Origin: Diphasiastrum complanatum
Taxonomy: Eukaryota > Streptophyta > Lycopodiopsida > Lycopodiales > Lycopodiaceae
DNA: 64,000 nt
Direction: 5' to 3'
Assembly: GCA_029204225.1 (NCBI GenBank)
Contig: CM055093.1
Location: 25,637,766-25,701,765 of the forward strand
In this document: positions 20,913 through 31,400 of the stretch, piece after piece
How positions within the stretch are numbered: the first letter of the stretch is position 1
Layout of the letters: each line of letters starts with the position of its first letter
Notes under the pieces: generated by a model
What the model saw: the letters and a program-made list of their open reading frames with translations, nothing else
Told to the model about the DNA's origin: nothing
Database searches by the model: none
Program-made: the position numbers and the translations under genes

Positions 20913-21867
20913 AGTCGTTTCAAAATGCACACAAAAGTGTGCATTTCAAACACTTACTCAAAAGATCATATCTCATAAACTATGATGAATCACATCAAAT
21001 TTTTTCACATGTGTGTTCTTCATATATACATTTATCGATTGAAAAATTTGAGACCTTCATTTTGAGTAACTTATATGTAAGATATGATGTGTTAAACACA
21101 TGGGGGTACTGATGAAACTTTGATATTTTCATATATGGGACTACATTGTTGTGAATTTTACATTCAATTTTTAGCCTGTCCACTCTTAAAAATCCTATAT
21201 GATTATAGAAACATGCCTATTAAAAAAAAAATTGAATTTGGAGATCTATAGAGATAGATAAGTGCATTTAAAATTACCCTTCTAAGTGTTGATACAAAGC
21301 ACCAAAACTGGAAATATCATATATGAGTGTGTAATACCATGATTTTGACAATATTTTTTCGGTTTGCCTACTTTAAAAAGTATTATATGGCCATAGAAAC
21401 ATGTCTCTCAATTTTTTTTCAATTTGGAGTCATTTAGAGATAGATATGTGCATCTAAAGCTACCTATGTCAAGTGCTGAAAAGTATTGAAAATTATTGAA
21501 GGGTGCTAGAAAGTTTCAGCTCTTTAAGAGGTGCTTTTTACAACCCTTTGTTTAACTGTCTACTTTCAAAAATCCTTTATGACCATAGAAACATGTCTAT
21601 ATAAAAAAAATCAAATTTGGAGTCCTATAGAGACATATATGTGCACCTAAAGTTACCCATGTGAAGTGCTAAAAACTGAAGATTTTTGGGGGCAGATTGC
21701 CATCAATTAAGAGAGAGAAAATTTAAGTTTTTCAATAGAGAGTCAAGTCTAGTTCCACATACAATTGAAAGGTTGAAATTTCAATCATTTGATGGCATGT
21801 TATATCTTGTCAAGTGACCAAGGGTTTTATGTTCACTTTTGTGCGCATGCACACAAAAATGTGCTGA
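20913..21867. mobile_element. Insertion inside gag with hairpin ends and ~185-bp repeats
   Basis: The block separates two halves of one gag domain. It opens with a perfect hairpin (AAATGCACAC, AAAA, GTGTGCATTT; 20923-20946) and closes near a similar TTTTGTGCGCATGCACACAAAA (21837-21858). Between them three diverged tandem units of ~185 bp start near 21188, 21373 and 21563, each with CCATAGAAACATG-like and AGAGATAGATATGTGCA-like blocks. No protein is encoded. A non-autonomous DNA transposon is likely, of unknown family. Confidence 0.55.
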
Positions 21868-22050
21868 AAACAACTCTAGTGTTAAAAGCAATATATGAAT
21901 CCAACAACACTTCAAGAATGCTTATGCTAAGAAACCAAGTCTTGCAAAGGATGAGGAGAAGTAATGAAAGTGTACAAGAAAAAGTACTAAACACAAAAAC
22001 ACTCAACAATAGAGAGTGTGGAGCCATGTTCTCTAACACTCAGAGATAGC
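21868..22050 (+). pseudogene. Copia gag, second part
   Basis: LKAIYESNNTSRMLMLRNQVLQRMRRSNESVQ corresponds to ~residues 93-125 of the Gag of the young element. It continues the gag begun at 20643. The protease-to-RNase H part of this element is absent, so the copy is a large internal deletion that runs from here to its purine tract. Confidence 0.7.
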
Positions 22051-22139
22051 TTGCTCGATAGTTAGTAGGACTGAGATTACATGAAAAATAACTTGTTTAT
22101 GAAGCATTTTAAAAGTATTATCTAAATCTATGCTAAAAC

Positions 22140-22260
22140 TAGTTGAAGAGGAGTGTGAAAAATTCAACTAGTTAAGTTGAGTTATATTGGCAATTTTGAG
22201 GCCAATATGGAATTTCAACTGAGAGATAGATTTTATTATGTTAATAAGGCCTCATAATTA
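22140..22260 (+). mobile_element. Purine tract and start of a 3' LTR
   Basis: GTTGAAGAGGAG (22142-22153) is followed by TGTGAAAAATTCAAC, like the purine tract and LTR start of the young element. The next ~100 bases (with a TTTGAGGCC phrase shared with that LTR) look like LTR, then the match is lost. It is the likely right end of the relic that has its primer site at 19971. Confidence 0.6.
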
Positions 22261-23087
22261 CTATTTTTATCAGCTAGGCAAGTTGATAAGGTCGCATTTA
22301 GACCTCTTGTCATTTGTTGATTTACAAAAGCTATTGCATGACCCCAAGTTGCAATTGTCATTGGAGAAGGTGTCGAAGATGGACTAGATTTTAAAAAGTG
22401 TTGAAACTTTGTATAATTTCTGTGTGTATCAATATACAAAATGATATCTTTATATCTATTGCCTATTGGCATGTATGAATTTGCGTGCTTTTTGAAATTT
22501 CTCATAGTTTGTCAATTTTGTATTGTGACAAAATATGCACTCTTCTAATAAACTATTGGAAAAGTTGCAAAATGTAGTTGTTCTTTGTACTGGTTCCACC
22601 ATGTTGTATACTTTTGTGAAATGTCGCTCTTGCTTGCCAATGAGATTTCTCCATTCCTTTTGATGGCTATATCCTGAGGCTTCCACTATTTCTTGCAAAG
22701 AATGTTGAATGATGTCATAATATGTGCTGCATTTCATAAATCATATCAGTACCCAAAAAAAATGTAGTAGCATGAAATTTCTTAATGCATTGAGTTCTTA
22801 CTGTATAATGTGTTATGTGATCTTCTCCCCATGCACTCAACTGCATCAAAAAATTCACTGGTTGTTTTTTGTATCATTTGCACATCATTATTTAAAAATT
22901 TATCTTTTCTTAAATAGTTCACCATGTTGTCAAGCTTCTTCCAGACTTCTGCTTTCGGTAGGCGAGTTGAACCTCTATCCTCAAAATCTTGAGTTGCAGC
23001 TATTATCTCTTTCCATACTAAATATTGAATTCTAGATTCTTTTCTAGAGTAGTTTGATAAGAAATCTTCAAGCTTTAGAACCAGCAA
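22236..23087 (-). pseudogene. Coding-like region of unknown identity, two or three pieces
   Basis: Three open - strand pieces follow each other (23087-22782, 22737-22456, 22505-22236) with protein-like composition, for example EDFLSNYSRKESRIQYLVWK and FTKVYNMVEPVQRTTTFCNF. Between the first two a GTAAGA ... TTATGAAATGCAG stretch of ~75 bases could be a small intron. I recognise no family. It may be the relic of a host gene or of a DNA transposon. Start and end are not defined. Confidence 0.3.
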
Positions 23088-23110
23088 TGCTCGGTTTGAT
23101 TGATTCTAAT

Positions 23111-23856
23111 GAGTTGGTCAAGTCAATTTGGTAGTGATTCCTACATTATAGGACCTACACCTAAATTTATGATGAAAAATTGACCAACTAGCCACCTACT
23201 TGGCATGACTCTAGGAATGAGGCTAGGGTTGCAAATCAGGGCAAGAAAGCCAAGTTAACTTCCTTATTACATGCTGGAAATTCACCTAACTTTACAAAGG
23301 AAGTAAGGACTTTGTTAAAGTACTGTACTTTAGGACCATAAATGGATCTACAAAAGATCCACAAGATTTATTGGATGCTTTCTTAACAATCTATCAAAAA
23401 ACTAGACACAAAAAAGTTGATCTAGATTGGCAATATGACAAACAACAAGCATTAACAATCAAAAGACTTGATCAACATTGAAATCCGATCCCACACGTAT
23501 GTACTACAAGCTGTAGTACGGACTTCAACCTAAGAAACAAGTAGAAATTGATTTGGGGATCACAAAAACTCAATGCACATAGTGAACTAGCTTGAGATTG
23601 CCAATGAGCTCCAAAAATTTCTATCTTCTCACTATGGAGAGAGGGAATACATACCAAATTCGACTTCCTTCTTGAAGTTAGGTGGATTTCCAGCATGTAA
23701 TAAGGAAGTTAACTCACTCTCCTTGACCTAAAATGAAACCCTAGTCTATTTCCTAGAGTTATGCTTGGTAGGTAGCTAGTTGGTCAAATTTTCACCTTAA
23801 ACTTAGGTGTAGGTCCTATAAAGTAGGGATGACCACCAAATAGACATGACCAACTC
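23111..23856. repeat. Foldback structure with ~194-bp inverted arms
   Basis: Bases 23111-23304 and 23663-23856 are long imperfect inverted repeats. Each begins, read inward, GAGTTGGTCA.GTC and ends in a CACCTAAC/GTTAGGTG block. The 358 bases between them are a reversed LTR fragment, related to 24000-24316. No target duplication was found at the outer edges. A foldback or Mutator-like non-autonomous element, or a rearrangement of LTR DNA, could explain it. Confidence 0.65.
23318..23640 (-). mobile_element. Reversed LTR fragment inside the foldback structure
   Basis: Its reverse complement follows the LTR at ~24000-24316: it begins AAAGTACTGTACTTTAGGACC and later has TTGCCAATGAGCTCCAAAAA. Its version of the shared palindrome is decayed (CACACGTATGT, ~23491). 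It has a small hairpin GTACTACA/TGTAGTAC near 23497. Confidence 0.65.
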
Positions 23857-23917
23857 TCTTGACTTGACCTAACCTACATAAGGAGTGGGTTGCCACATGG
23901 CATTTTGGCCATACTTG

Positions 23918-24316
23918 TGTGAAACCCAATTATGTACAAATTTTTCATGGTTTTTGATCAAGCTAGATTTGCCAATTTTTGGCAATTCTTCACAAACTTA
24001 GATTATTTTTTGGAGCTCATTGGCAATCTTGAGCTACTCCACATTTGTGTATTGAGTGTTTGTGATCTAAATGCAACCAAAGTGATTGAGCCTTAATTCT
24101 CTTGCAGGCTGTACATCAGGCTTCATTTCACACGTGTGAAGTTAGATTTCATCATTGATCAATGCTATTTGATTGCTTGCTTGTTGATTGTCAAATTGCC
24201 AATCTAGATCAATTTTTTGTGTCTAATTTTTGTGATAGATTGTTTAGAAAGCATCCAATCACTCTTGTGGATCTTGTGTAGATCCATTTATGGTCCAAAA
24301 GTACAGTACTTTCACA
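23918..24316 (+). mobile_element. 5' LTR of a Copia relic
   Basis: The end at 24316 (..ACTTTCACA) is fixed by the primer site that follows. The start is placed at TGTGAAACCC because LTRs here begin TGTGAA, but this is less certain. It carries the palindrome TTCACACGTGTGAA at 24127-24140. Confidence 0.65.
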
Positions 24317-24328
24317 TGGTATCAGAGC
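24317..24328 (+). other. Primer-binding site of a Copia relic
   Basis: TGGTATCAGAGC, a perfect Met-tRNA-type site, directly follows the LTR ending in TTTCACA. It is the same arrangement as in the young element. Confidence 0.85.
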
Positions 24329-24847
24329 CAAGTACAATGGCTTAATCATTGATCGAGAGAATTTGATTCCAAACTTGGTAGGGATCAAAATCCAAACTGT
24401 CCACACATGTGGGCACCTTTGAGCCTACATTTAATGCTCAATATTCATTAGATCCATATAAATAAATTCATGTTCTTGATGAGATTTTTGGCGCTAATCC
24501 TAGGAAAAGCTACCAAGATTGAGTGCCATTGATTAGATTTGACTTAGTGTCAATTAATCTAGGCTGAAAAAAAGTCCTCTAAAAGTGTTTTACAGTTTTT
24601 GGAAGTCCATCAAGAAGTGTGAGGGAGATTTGGTCATTATATTGTCCAAAAATAGCCAAAATTGGCTTGATTTGATTGTAGGTTGATTGTAACTCATCTA
24701 ATCTTCATTTCATCTTTGTGAGGCAGTGCTATTATAAGTCCATTTGGTGGGCTAGAAATCAAATTTGAGTGAATCACTACAATAAAGACCTTTGTGAGTT
24801 TCTAGAATCAAAAATCAATTTTCTTGTTTGTAGAATTCACTAGTAAG
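24329..24847 (+). other. Leader of the Copia relic
   Basis: Untranslated leader between primer site and gag start. It is related to 19983-20642 (shared phrases such as GAGTGCCATT.ATTAGATTTGACTT and TTTGTGA.TTTCTAGAATCAAA), showing that the relics at 19971 and 24317 are one family. Confidence 0.6.
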
Positions 24848-25265
24848 ATGGGATCAATTAGTGCTTTCCTTCTAGAAGCTAGTGAGAGATAAAATTCTAT
24901 GTCTCAAGAAGAAGAAGGCACAAGCGAATAAACAAATCAATATTACACATCAAGAGGAGGAGGATGAAGAAGAATCATCCTTGATGGTATCCAACACATC
25001 ACCATCATCCAAGTGCAACACAAATGATTCTTGGTGGATTGATGGTGGGACTAGCTCTCACATGACTTTCCAAAAGGACTATTTCTCCACTTTACTCTCT
25101 TATAATGATGTAAAAAGATCCATCCATCTTTACAACTAGTGATCAAGAGTGTAGAATAAGTGGTATTGGTACTATTCCATTGTATATCATCCAAAAGCAT
25201 GAATCTTGAAAATGTCCTTTTTGTACCTACGTTAACTAAGAATTTGTTATTCATATGTTGGAATT
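24848..25265 (+). pseudogene. Internally deleted Copia gag-protease
   Basis: The ATG at 24848 opens MGSISAFLLEAS, but nearly all of gag is then missing. Lys-rich sequence leads directly into acidic EEEDEEESSLMVSN and the protease WWIDGGTSSHMTFQKDYF, where DSG has changed to DGG. A frame shift follows, with ILENVLFVPTLTKNLLF-like remains to ~25255. No integrase, RT or 3' LTR follows, so the copy is both deleted and truncated. Confidence 0.75.
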
Positions 25266-26439
25266 GCTAAGTTTTGTGGTTAATTTTAAATATCTAGTAT
25301 GATGACAATTGATAATCCAACTATCTTAACTAGCTAAAAGTCTTCCTATCATAATTATTGAAAATTTTGGAAAGACTCTTGGTATTGACTATTTCTTGGG
25401 GCCTTGTCCCACCCCATGGAAAAATATGAGCATAACTAGTGTTATCATTTTTTGAAGAGTCTGCATATTTTCTTGTGTTTATTCTCATCATACTGAGCTT
25501 AAAATACTTCATACTCTAACACCAAAGGTTCATCATTGTTATATGAATATTTCGCTAAACGAAAAAGTTTCTTACTAGTGAAAATAGCTATGGATTTTTT
25601 AAAGTTGACATCTTGGAAAATTTTAGTGAAATTGTCTTTGAAGAAAAAATGTCGTTTCCATTCTTTGACTTTAATGTCGACTTTACACTGGGCCCCTTCC
25701 CCACTCTTATCCAAGGGTTCTCGACGTGAAGGAGCTCTATAAGGATAAGGGGCAAATGGGCTTGTCGAGGGTGGTCCAAGCTTTGAATTTGATGTACATA
25801 GTACATACACACCTTTCAAGTTGAGAGGAAGGTTTTATTTGTAACTTTCTCTTAAGGCACTTATGTTTTAGGGTCACATTGCAATTCAAAAAGCCTAAGG
25901 ATTTCAAACTATAGGATAAAAATGTAGATCATCTATGAAATTTAGGTTTTCAGGTTTGGCTTTCAAATGGGGCTTTTCAGTTTGCCTGTCACTTGTCACT
26001 CTGGTGGAATCATTTGAGTTTCTTTGAAAGGCAAATAGGGGTTTGACGTGCAGTGCAGCTTGCAAATGCCCAGTCTCGAGTGATCCGCGTGTGTCGGTTG
26101 ACAGACAGTATGAATGAATAAACAGTTTTGAATTCTCTGCCTGTCGGCTCATGCTGCACTGACCCACTCATCCCCACAAAAAGACTAAAAGTGTCTGAGA
26201 AAGAGCCAGTCCATCTCCGCGGTAGAGGGCACGCTATATTCTCGAAGTCAACTGCATTCATCTCCGCTTAATCTGTGGCGTCTTCCAGCCTACTGAATAA
26301 CTCGCTTTTGGACAATATTCTTGTGTGCAGGCCACCATCCGTTGAATTCCTACATCACCCCACGTGAAAATTAAAGACCCATTTTCTTTTATAATCGTTT
26401 GTTTTTCACAGTCTTGATCATGCATTTCAATGCTAGGGA
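25266..26439. other. No gene recognised
   Basis: The region between the retroelements and the KANADI upstream DNA. A - strand open frame of 106 codons (25499-25819) shows no recognised domain. Nothing else is supported. Confidence 0.3.
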
Positions 26440-26690
26440 AAGATGGGCATCTATCTAGAATAGGGAAAATTGGTTTTCCCAAAATGAGAGATCAACACTC
26501 GGCAGAAGGGCGCAATTGTTTAGGGAAACTGAGCATTATCTAGAAACAAAGATGGTCATTATCTAGAATAGAAAAAGGGTTTTCACAAAAATTTTGAGAG
26601 ATAAACACTTGGCATCAGCGCACACTTGTTTAGGGGAAATGGGCATTATCTAGAATGGAAAATTTGGGTTTTTCCAAAAAAAAATATCCA
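26440..26690. repeat. Minisatellite with unit of ~100 bp
   Basis: The phrase GGGCAT.TATCTAGAATAGG.AAAA recurs near 26443, 26541 and 26640, with a GAGAGAT.AACACT.GGCA..G.GCGCA block between copies. About two and a half diverged units. Confidence 0.6.
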
Positions 26691-26714
26691 TCTTGCCAAA
26701 AAGCCACACTTATT

Positions 26715-27085
26715 TCCTTACAAGGTGATTTTATGCCCAACAAATATAAAAGAATCTTAAACCTTTAAAGTTTCTTGTATGTAAGACTCATTTGTCTTAC
26801 TTAGGTGATTTTATGCTCAACAATATAGTCAGAGCATTTTAAGCCTAAGGTTTTCTGATATGTAAGATCCATTGGCCTTAGGTTAGTTTATGCTCAACAA
26901 ATAGGGTTAAGGAATTCTAGACCTAAAGTTTTCTAATATGTAAGATTGGGGTCTCAATTAATTATACAAAAATTATTAAAGGAATCTAAGTCTTTATGCC
27001 TTTTAAAATGTATGATTCAATGGTCTGAATAATATAATTTTTGAAATCTTATGTAAGATTCATTGGTCTTATTAATATAATCTAA
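26715..27085. repeat. Minisatellite with unit of ~79 bp
   Basis: Units starting near 26723, 26802 and 26881 share TTTTATGC.CAACAA.ATA, then CTAAAGTTTTCT.ATATGTAAGA and CATTGGTCTTA. A weaker fourth to fifth unit reaches ~27085. It lies ~1.4 kb upstream of the KANADI start. Confidence 0.65.
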
Positions 27086-28471
27086 GAAATCTTAAAAAGT
27101 TTTGATATTGGCATGAATGTATTCTAGTCATGTTCAGTTCAGTGGAGTCACAAATGTGAACATGTCTCATATAGTTACCATTCTAACGTGCCCACAAGCT
27201 GGGCTAAAGGCACTAAATTAAATGTATATTTAGTATTTTCTTTTGGATAAAGAGAAGGCAATGGAAGACATAGCGGTTTGTTCCAAATAATTACGAGGAA
27301 AGGTGCGAGGGAACAAAAATGATATTAATATAGTAAAACTCTAAAAATTCAAGCATTATAAATTTACATTAAGATTAATTTACACCAAGGTAATCTGAAT
27401 TCATGTGGTAGTTTGTGCATACAATGTGTAGTGGCAAATCTAATATTGAAATAATTTCACGTGGCAAGAGTGTTAGAGATGTAGAATTTTGAAGTCAACA
27501 ATTTTTTAAAATCCACATCCTTCCAAAAACGCAAAAATGCACGACTTTAGGCAGGATGGTTTTCAGAACACTGATTTGAATTCTTCGTGAAAGTCGGTCT
27601 CAGAGTGGCTAGCCATTTCAACTCCAACTCTTTTTGCATTGATGAGGTAGGACATACTCTCATTATTACTTTCATGCTAAACGTACAATCCGAACACACG
27701 GTATTTTACGCCAAAACAAGTTACGTGTCTATCTGTAGACCTTTTCAAACATAGATTTTGCTCATGATGATCCTGTATTATTGAGGAATTTGGAGCTTCG
27801 ATCAAACATGAACTATGAGCAATGCCAAAATTGTGAGCAAGCCCAGATATACTGGAGATTACGATGCTAATATTGTTTGTTGTGACTTTGCAACATACCC
27901 GATTGCGACATTCTCTTCTGAGATTATCGATCCAGCTTCATCTTTAGACTAGCTAGATGATTTGGAAGGTGAACAAGCAAACTATATGAGCTTTACAGCT
28001 TAACATTCTGCAAAGTACTTAGGTCATATATACCTATCTCGAAAAGCGCCCCTGGGCCAATTCAATTGGTGGTGCTCATTCTGCAACGTCTGATGTCCTT
28101 GAAACTCTTGCAGACTCCTGATATAAGGAGCCTGTATCCATCACAAATTTGGTGCTTTAATCGTGTACATCTGTTGTAGTTCTTCCACTATACTGTGGCT
28201 TCATATGCTTCAATAACGAGCATCTTGAAGCCGATGGACTTAATCTTGAACGTTGAAACTTATTATAAGCTGGAGATGTATACTACAGGACCTCAACATG
28301 TAGGTTGTACAAGCTTTTGAAGACTACTAGAGGTTCCTTATATTAGATGCTTATTTCTATCTGCATCTGTTGGTCTCCATGAGAACAATCTATTGTTTCT
28401 GACAACCTCCCCGGCGAAGGAAGCACTTGGCTTCTGCGTAGTACTATTGCAAGAGTCTGTTGTCAATCCAA
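27086..28471 (+). promoter_or_regulatory. Upstream region of the KANADI gene
   Basis: No frame or element is recognised here, so it should hold promoter and 5' untranslated DNA. An in-frame TAG at 28439-28441 lies before the first ATG. CATATATAC at ~28026 is a possible TATA box, ~445 bases before the start codon, but several AT-rich sites compete and an upstream non-coding exon cannot be excluded. Confidence 0.4.
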
Positions 28472-31400
28472 ATGTGGGATATGAAAGAGGAGACGCCAGA
28501 CAGCCTGTACATGAGGAAGATATCTTCCGACCATCTTCTACATCGTCCAGATTTATCTCTACGCATTAGTTCAGCATGCAGAGAAGCTTATAGCTCTACA
28601 CAGTCCGGTGGTTTTCATGATGTGCGGTATTCTAGCAGTTCTTTGAGTGAGAATTCCTGCACTCCTACAGGAGAAGCTGAAAGTTACAAGCAGACAGTTA
28701 AACCCTCTACCGAATTGCGCCTGTTCAGCACAACACCTGATGGGAGTTCTGCTGAACATGACGTATTGCAAGATACAGTCATGGATGGGGGAAGAAATCG
28801 TTTTCACACACGATCGCAAGCTCTTCAAAAGATACAGGAAAACAGTAGACGATTGGACTTGGTAAAACGGGGTGATGCTTTTGGTATTTTAGAAAACATT
28901 TCTGGGAATTCGAAAGCAGATTCAGGCTTTGAGAGGCACACTAGTTCATGGGTTAAAGCCAATGATCTGCAGCCATTAAGTAGCAAAGTGCAGCCTCATT
29001 TTTCTTTCAGCTCTGGAGCTCAGCACTCCCTCAACTTTGCCCTATCAAAGTCTCTTGGTCGACCAGAGAATGAAGATGCTGGATCTAAAGAAAGTACCAT
29101 CTCCTACCAGAATTCCATGGTCAATGCAATTCCTTATCGAATTCATGCAGCAGATGTTCAGACTAGATCGGACTGTAGCCAAATGCGTGTCGAAGGAACT
29201 GGAACGAGATCCAGCGGCAATGCAGTTACTCCACTTTTAAAGTTGGGTAGCGCGGTGCTTCAAGATTCTCTCAGCGGAAGTCTGCGCTCAAGATTTCTCC
29301 CGAGGTTTTATAATAAGCGAAGTATGCGCGCACCACGCATGAGATGGACTAGCTCATTGCATGCTCACTTTGTAAATGCCGTGGAGCTACTCGGAGGACA
29401 TGAAAGTAAGGATCAAACCGTATGTGTGAACTTAGACGTATCTTTCTACAACAAGAGGAAATGTAGTGGAGAAAAGCATGAAGAGTTTTTGCTGGCTTCT
29501 CGCCATGTTTGCAAGTACTACTGGTCACAAAATGTAGCAGAAACTCGTTTATTTTATAATATTCTATTTTAGGTTGCTATTTTCGGTTTCTTCACTTTCT
29601 GCATTCCATCTAATGAATATCATTAAAATTTCTACCTTAATCATAAGTTAGCTCGAATCAGGAGTTGAAGTCCCATATTGTAGTAGCTTTTCTGATGGAA
29701 TGGCTTCAGTCTTGTAAAGTAATATTCTGTATTTAAGTTAATACACTTTGGCAGGTAGAATAGAAGAATCTGCGATTCTTCTGGAAAGAAAATGTGTTGG
29801 GTAGTACTGATGAAATGTGTATTCTTTGTAATGTCAGGGGCAACACCTAAATCCGTTTTAGAGTTGATGAACGTCGAAGATCTCACTCTGGCCCATGTCA
29901 AGAGTCATTTGCAGGTAGATCGCATCCTCATTCAGCTGCTTCGTCTTTTAATGCTTGGGGATTATTCAATTGGAGCTGCTAATCAGTCGAGACACATGTA
30001 CTGTTAAGTTTGTTCAAGGATATCAAACCAGATTCTAAGGATTAAAAACACTGATGACAGTCGTTATGCATAAAGAATCACGGTTCTAGCCAGCTTGAAT
30101 CTGAAAAAATACTCCTACTTGTCACTCCAGGTTAGGATGTTGTAACAAAGATCGTGGAAACCATATCTATGAAGGATTTGAGATCCAATCGAGTTCTTTC
30201 ATTTGTTAAATTCAGGAAAATAAGTCGCTGATTGCTTCAACTAGAAGGTTTGATTTATCGCAGGGCAGATGAATGCAACGATCTTGATGAAAACTGTAAC
30301 TTGACCTTGATACTTATTGGCTACAGATGTACCGCACAATCAAAACAACTGACAAATCAACATTGCGTGCAGGTCAGTTTCATGTTAGCTTCATAGTACC
30401 TTGTCTACAGTGAAATTCTATGAGTATACTTAGGTGTATTAGAGGAATAGGCAAGTTCTGCTGATGTTTTTTTGATAGTCTAAAAGTGCACTGTGTGTAA
30501 TGGTTCAGTGTCCTGACTCCTCATGGTGCTTTTAAAATAATTTCACAGATACTACTGAAGCAGAAGTTCAGAAGAAGTCGCAAGCATTCCTAGCCAGACA
30601 GCCAGTAGATAATTCGTTGGAAGAAATTTCACAAACCAGGAGTATAATCGGCAAGGAAACACTGGAGATATCCACCTTACTTCAATCGCAAAGCAATCGC
30701 ACATGTACACTTCCGGAGCAATCATTGAACCTCTGGAATTACAACTTACAGAGGTATGATTAGATCATCATCGCCTCGGTGCCTCCAGAGTCCACGAAAG
30801 GTTCACTTATCTTCCAAACCATCCCCAGGAAGAAATATTTCACTAATTATGTTTATTGTGAACCAGAATAGGTATATGGAAACACAATCTAGAAAACTTC
30901 GCTGACCTATTTGCACGAGGCAATCCAAGTTACGCTAAAATGGTTGTATTAAGGCATACCACATATATCAAAACTCAGACATTCAGCCTGAAAGATCCAA
31001 CGAAGTCTAAACTTACTCTGATATACTATTCTCATATTAGCTGCAGTCTTTGGCGAAGTGATGAAACATCCAACCAAACATTTCAGCTGAGATGATTTTT
31101 ATTCCCATCTCAGCCGCAATTAGATTTGTTATTTTCCCAACTAAACAATACTTCCTATGACATTTTATTCCCATCTTAGCTGCAAATAAATTTAGTCACG
31201 TTGCCATTGAGCTAAGAAAAATTGCCCATACGTTTGGCTTTGAAGATTGAGTTGATTTGGAAAAACAATTGTGAATTTTCCATTATAGTTCCTCATGTTT
31301 GCACTACTTATGGAATGTGTATCTCTTTTCCCAAAGCCTGTATCCGGTTTCCCAACATGGTATGGGAGGTGGGTTTTTGCAAGCCTTAACAAGGTGGGAG

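Noticed and set aside
22236-23087. Assigning the unknown - strand pieces to a nuclear transport receptor or a nuclease family
   Set aside because: Vague resemblance in a few residues only; no motif was firm enough to name a family.
28460-29572. The KANADI first exon read from 28460 to a stop at 29572 as one 370-aa gene
   Set aside because: 28460 is TTG, not ATG; the first in-frame ATG is 28472. The conserved GARP domain is cut at GGHE and continues after a GTAAGG...CAG intron, so the end at 29572 is intron read-through.
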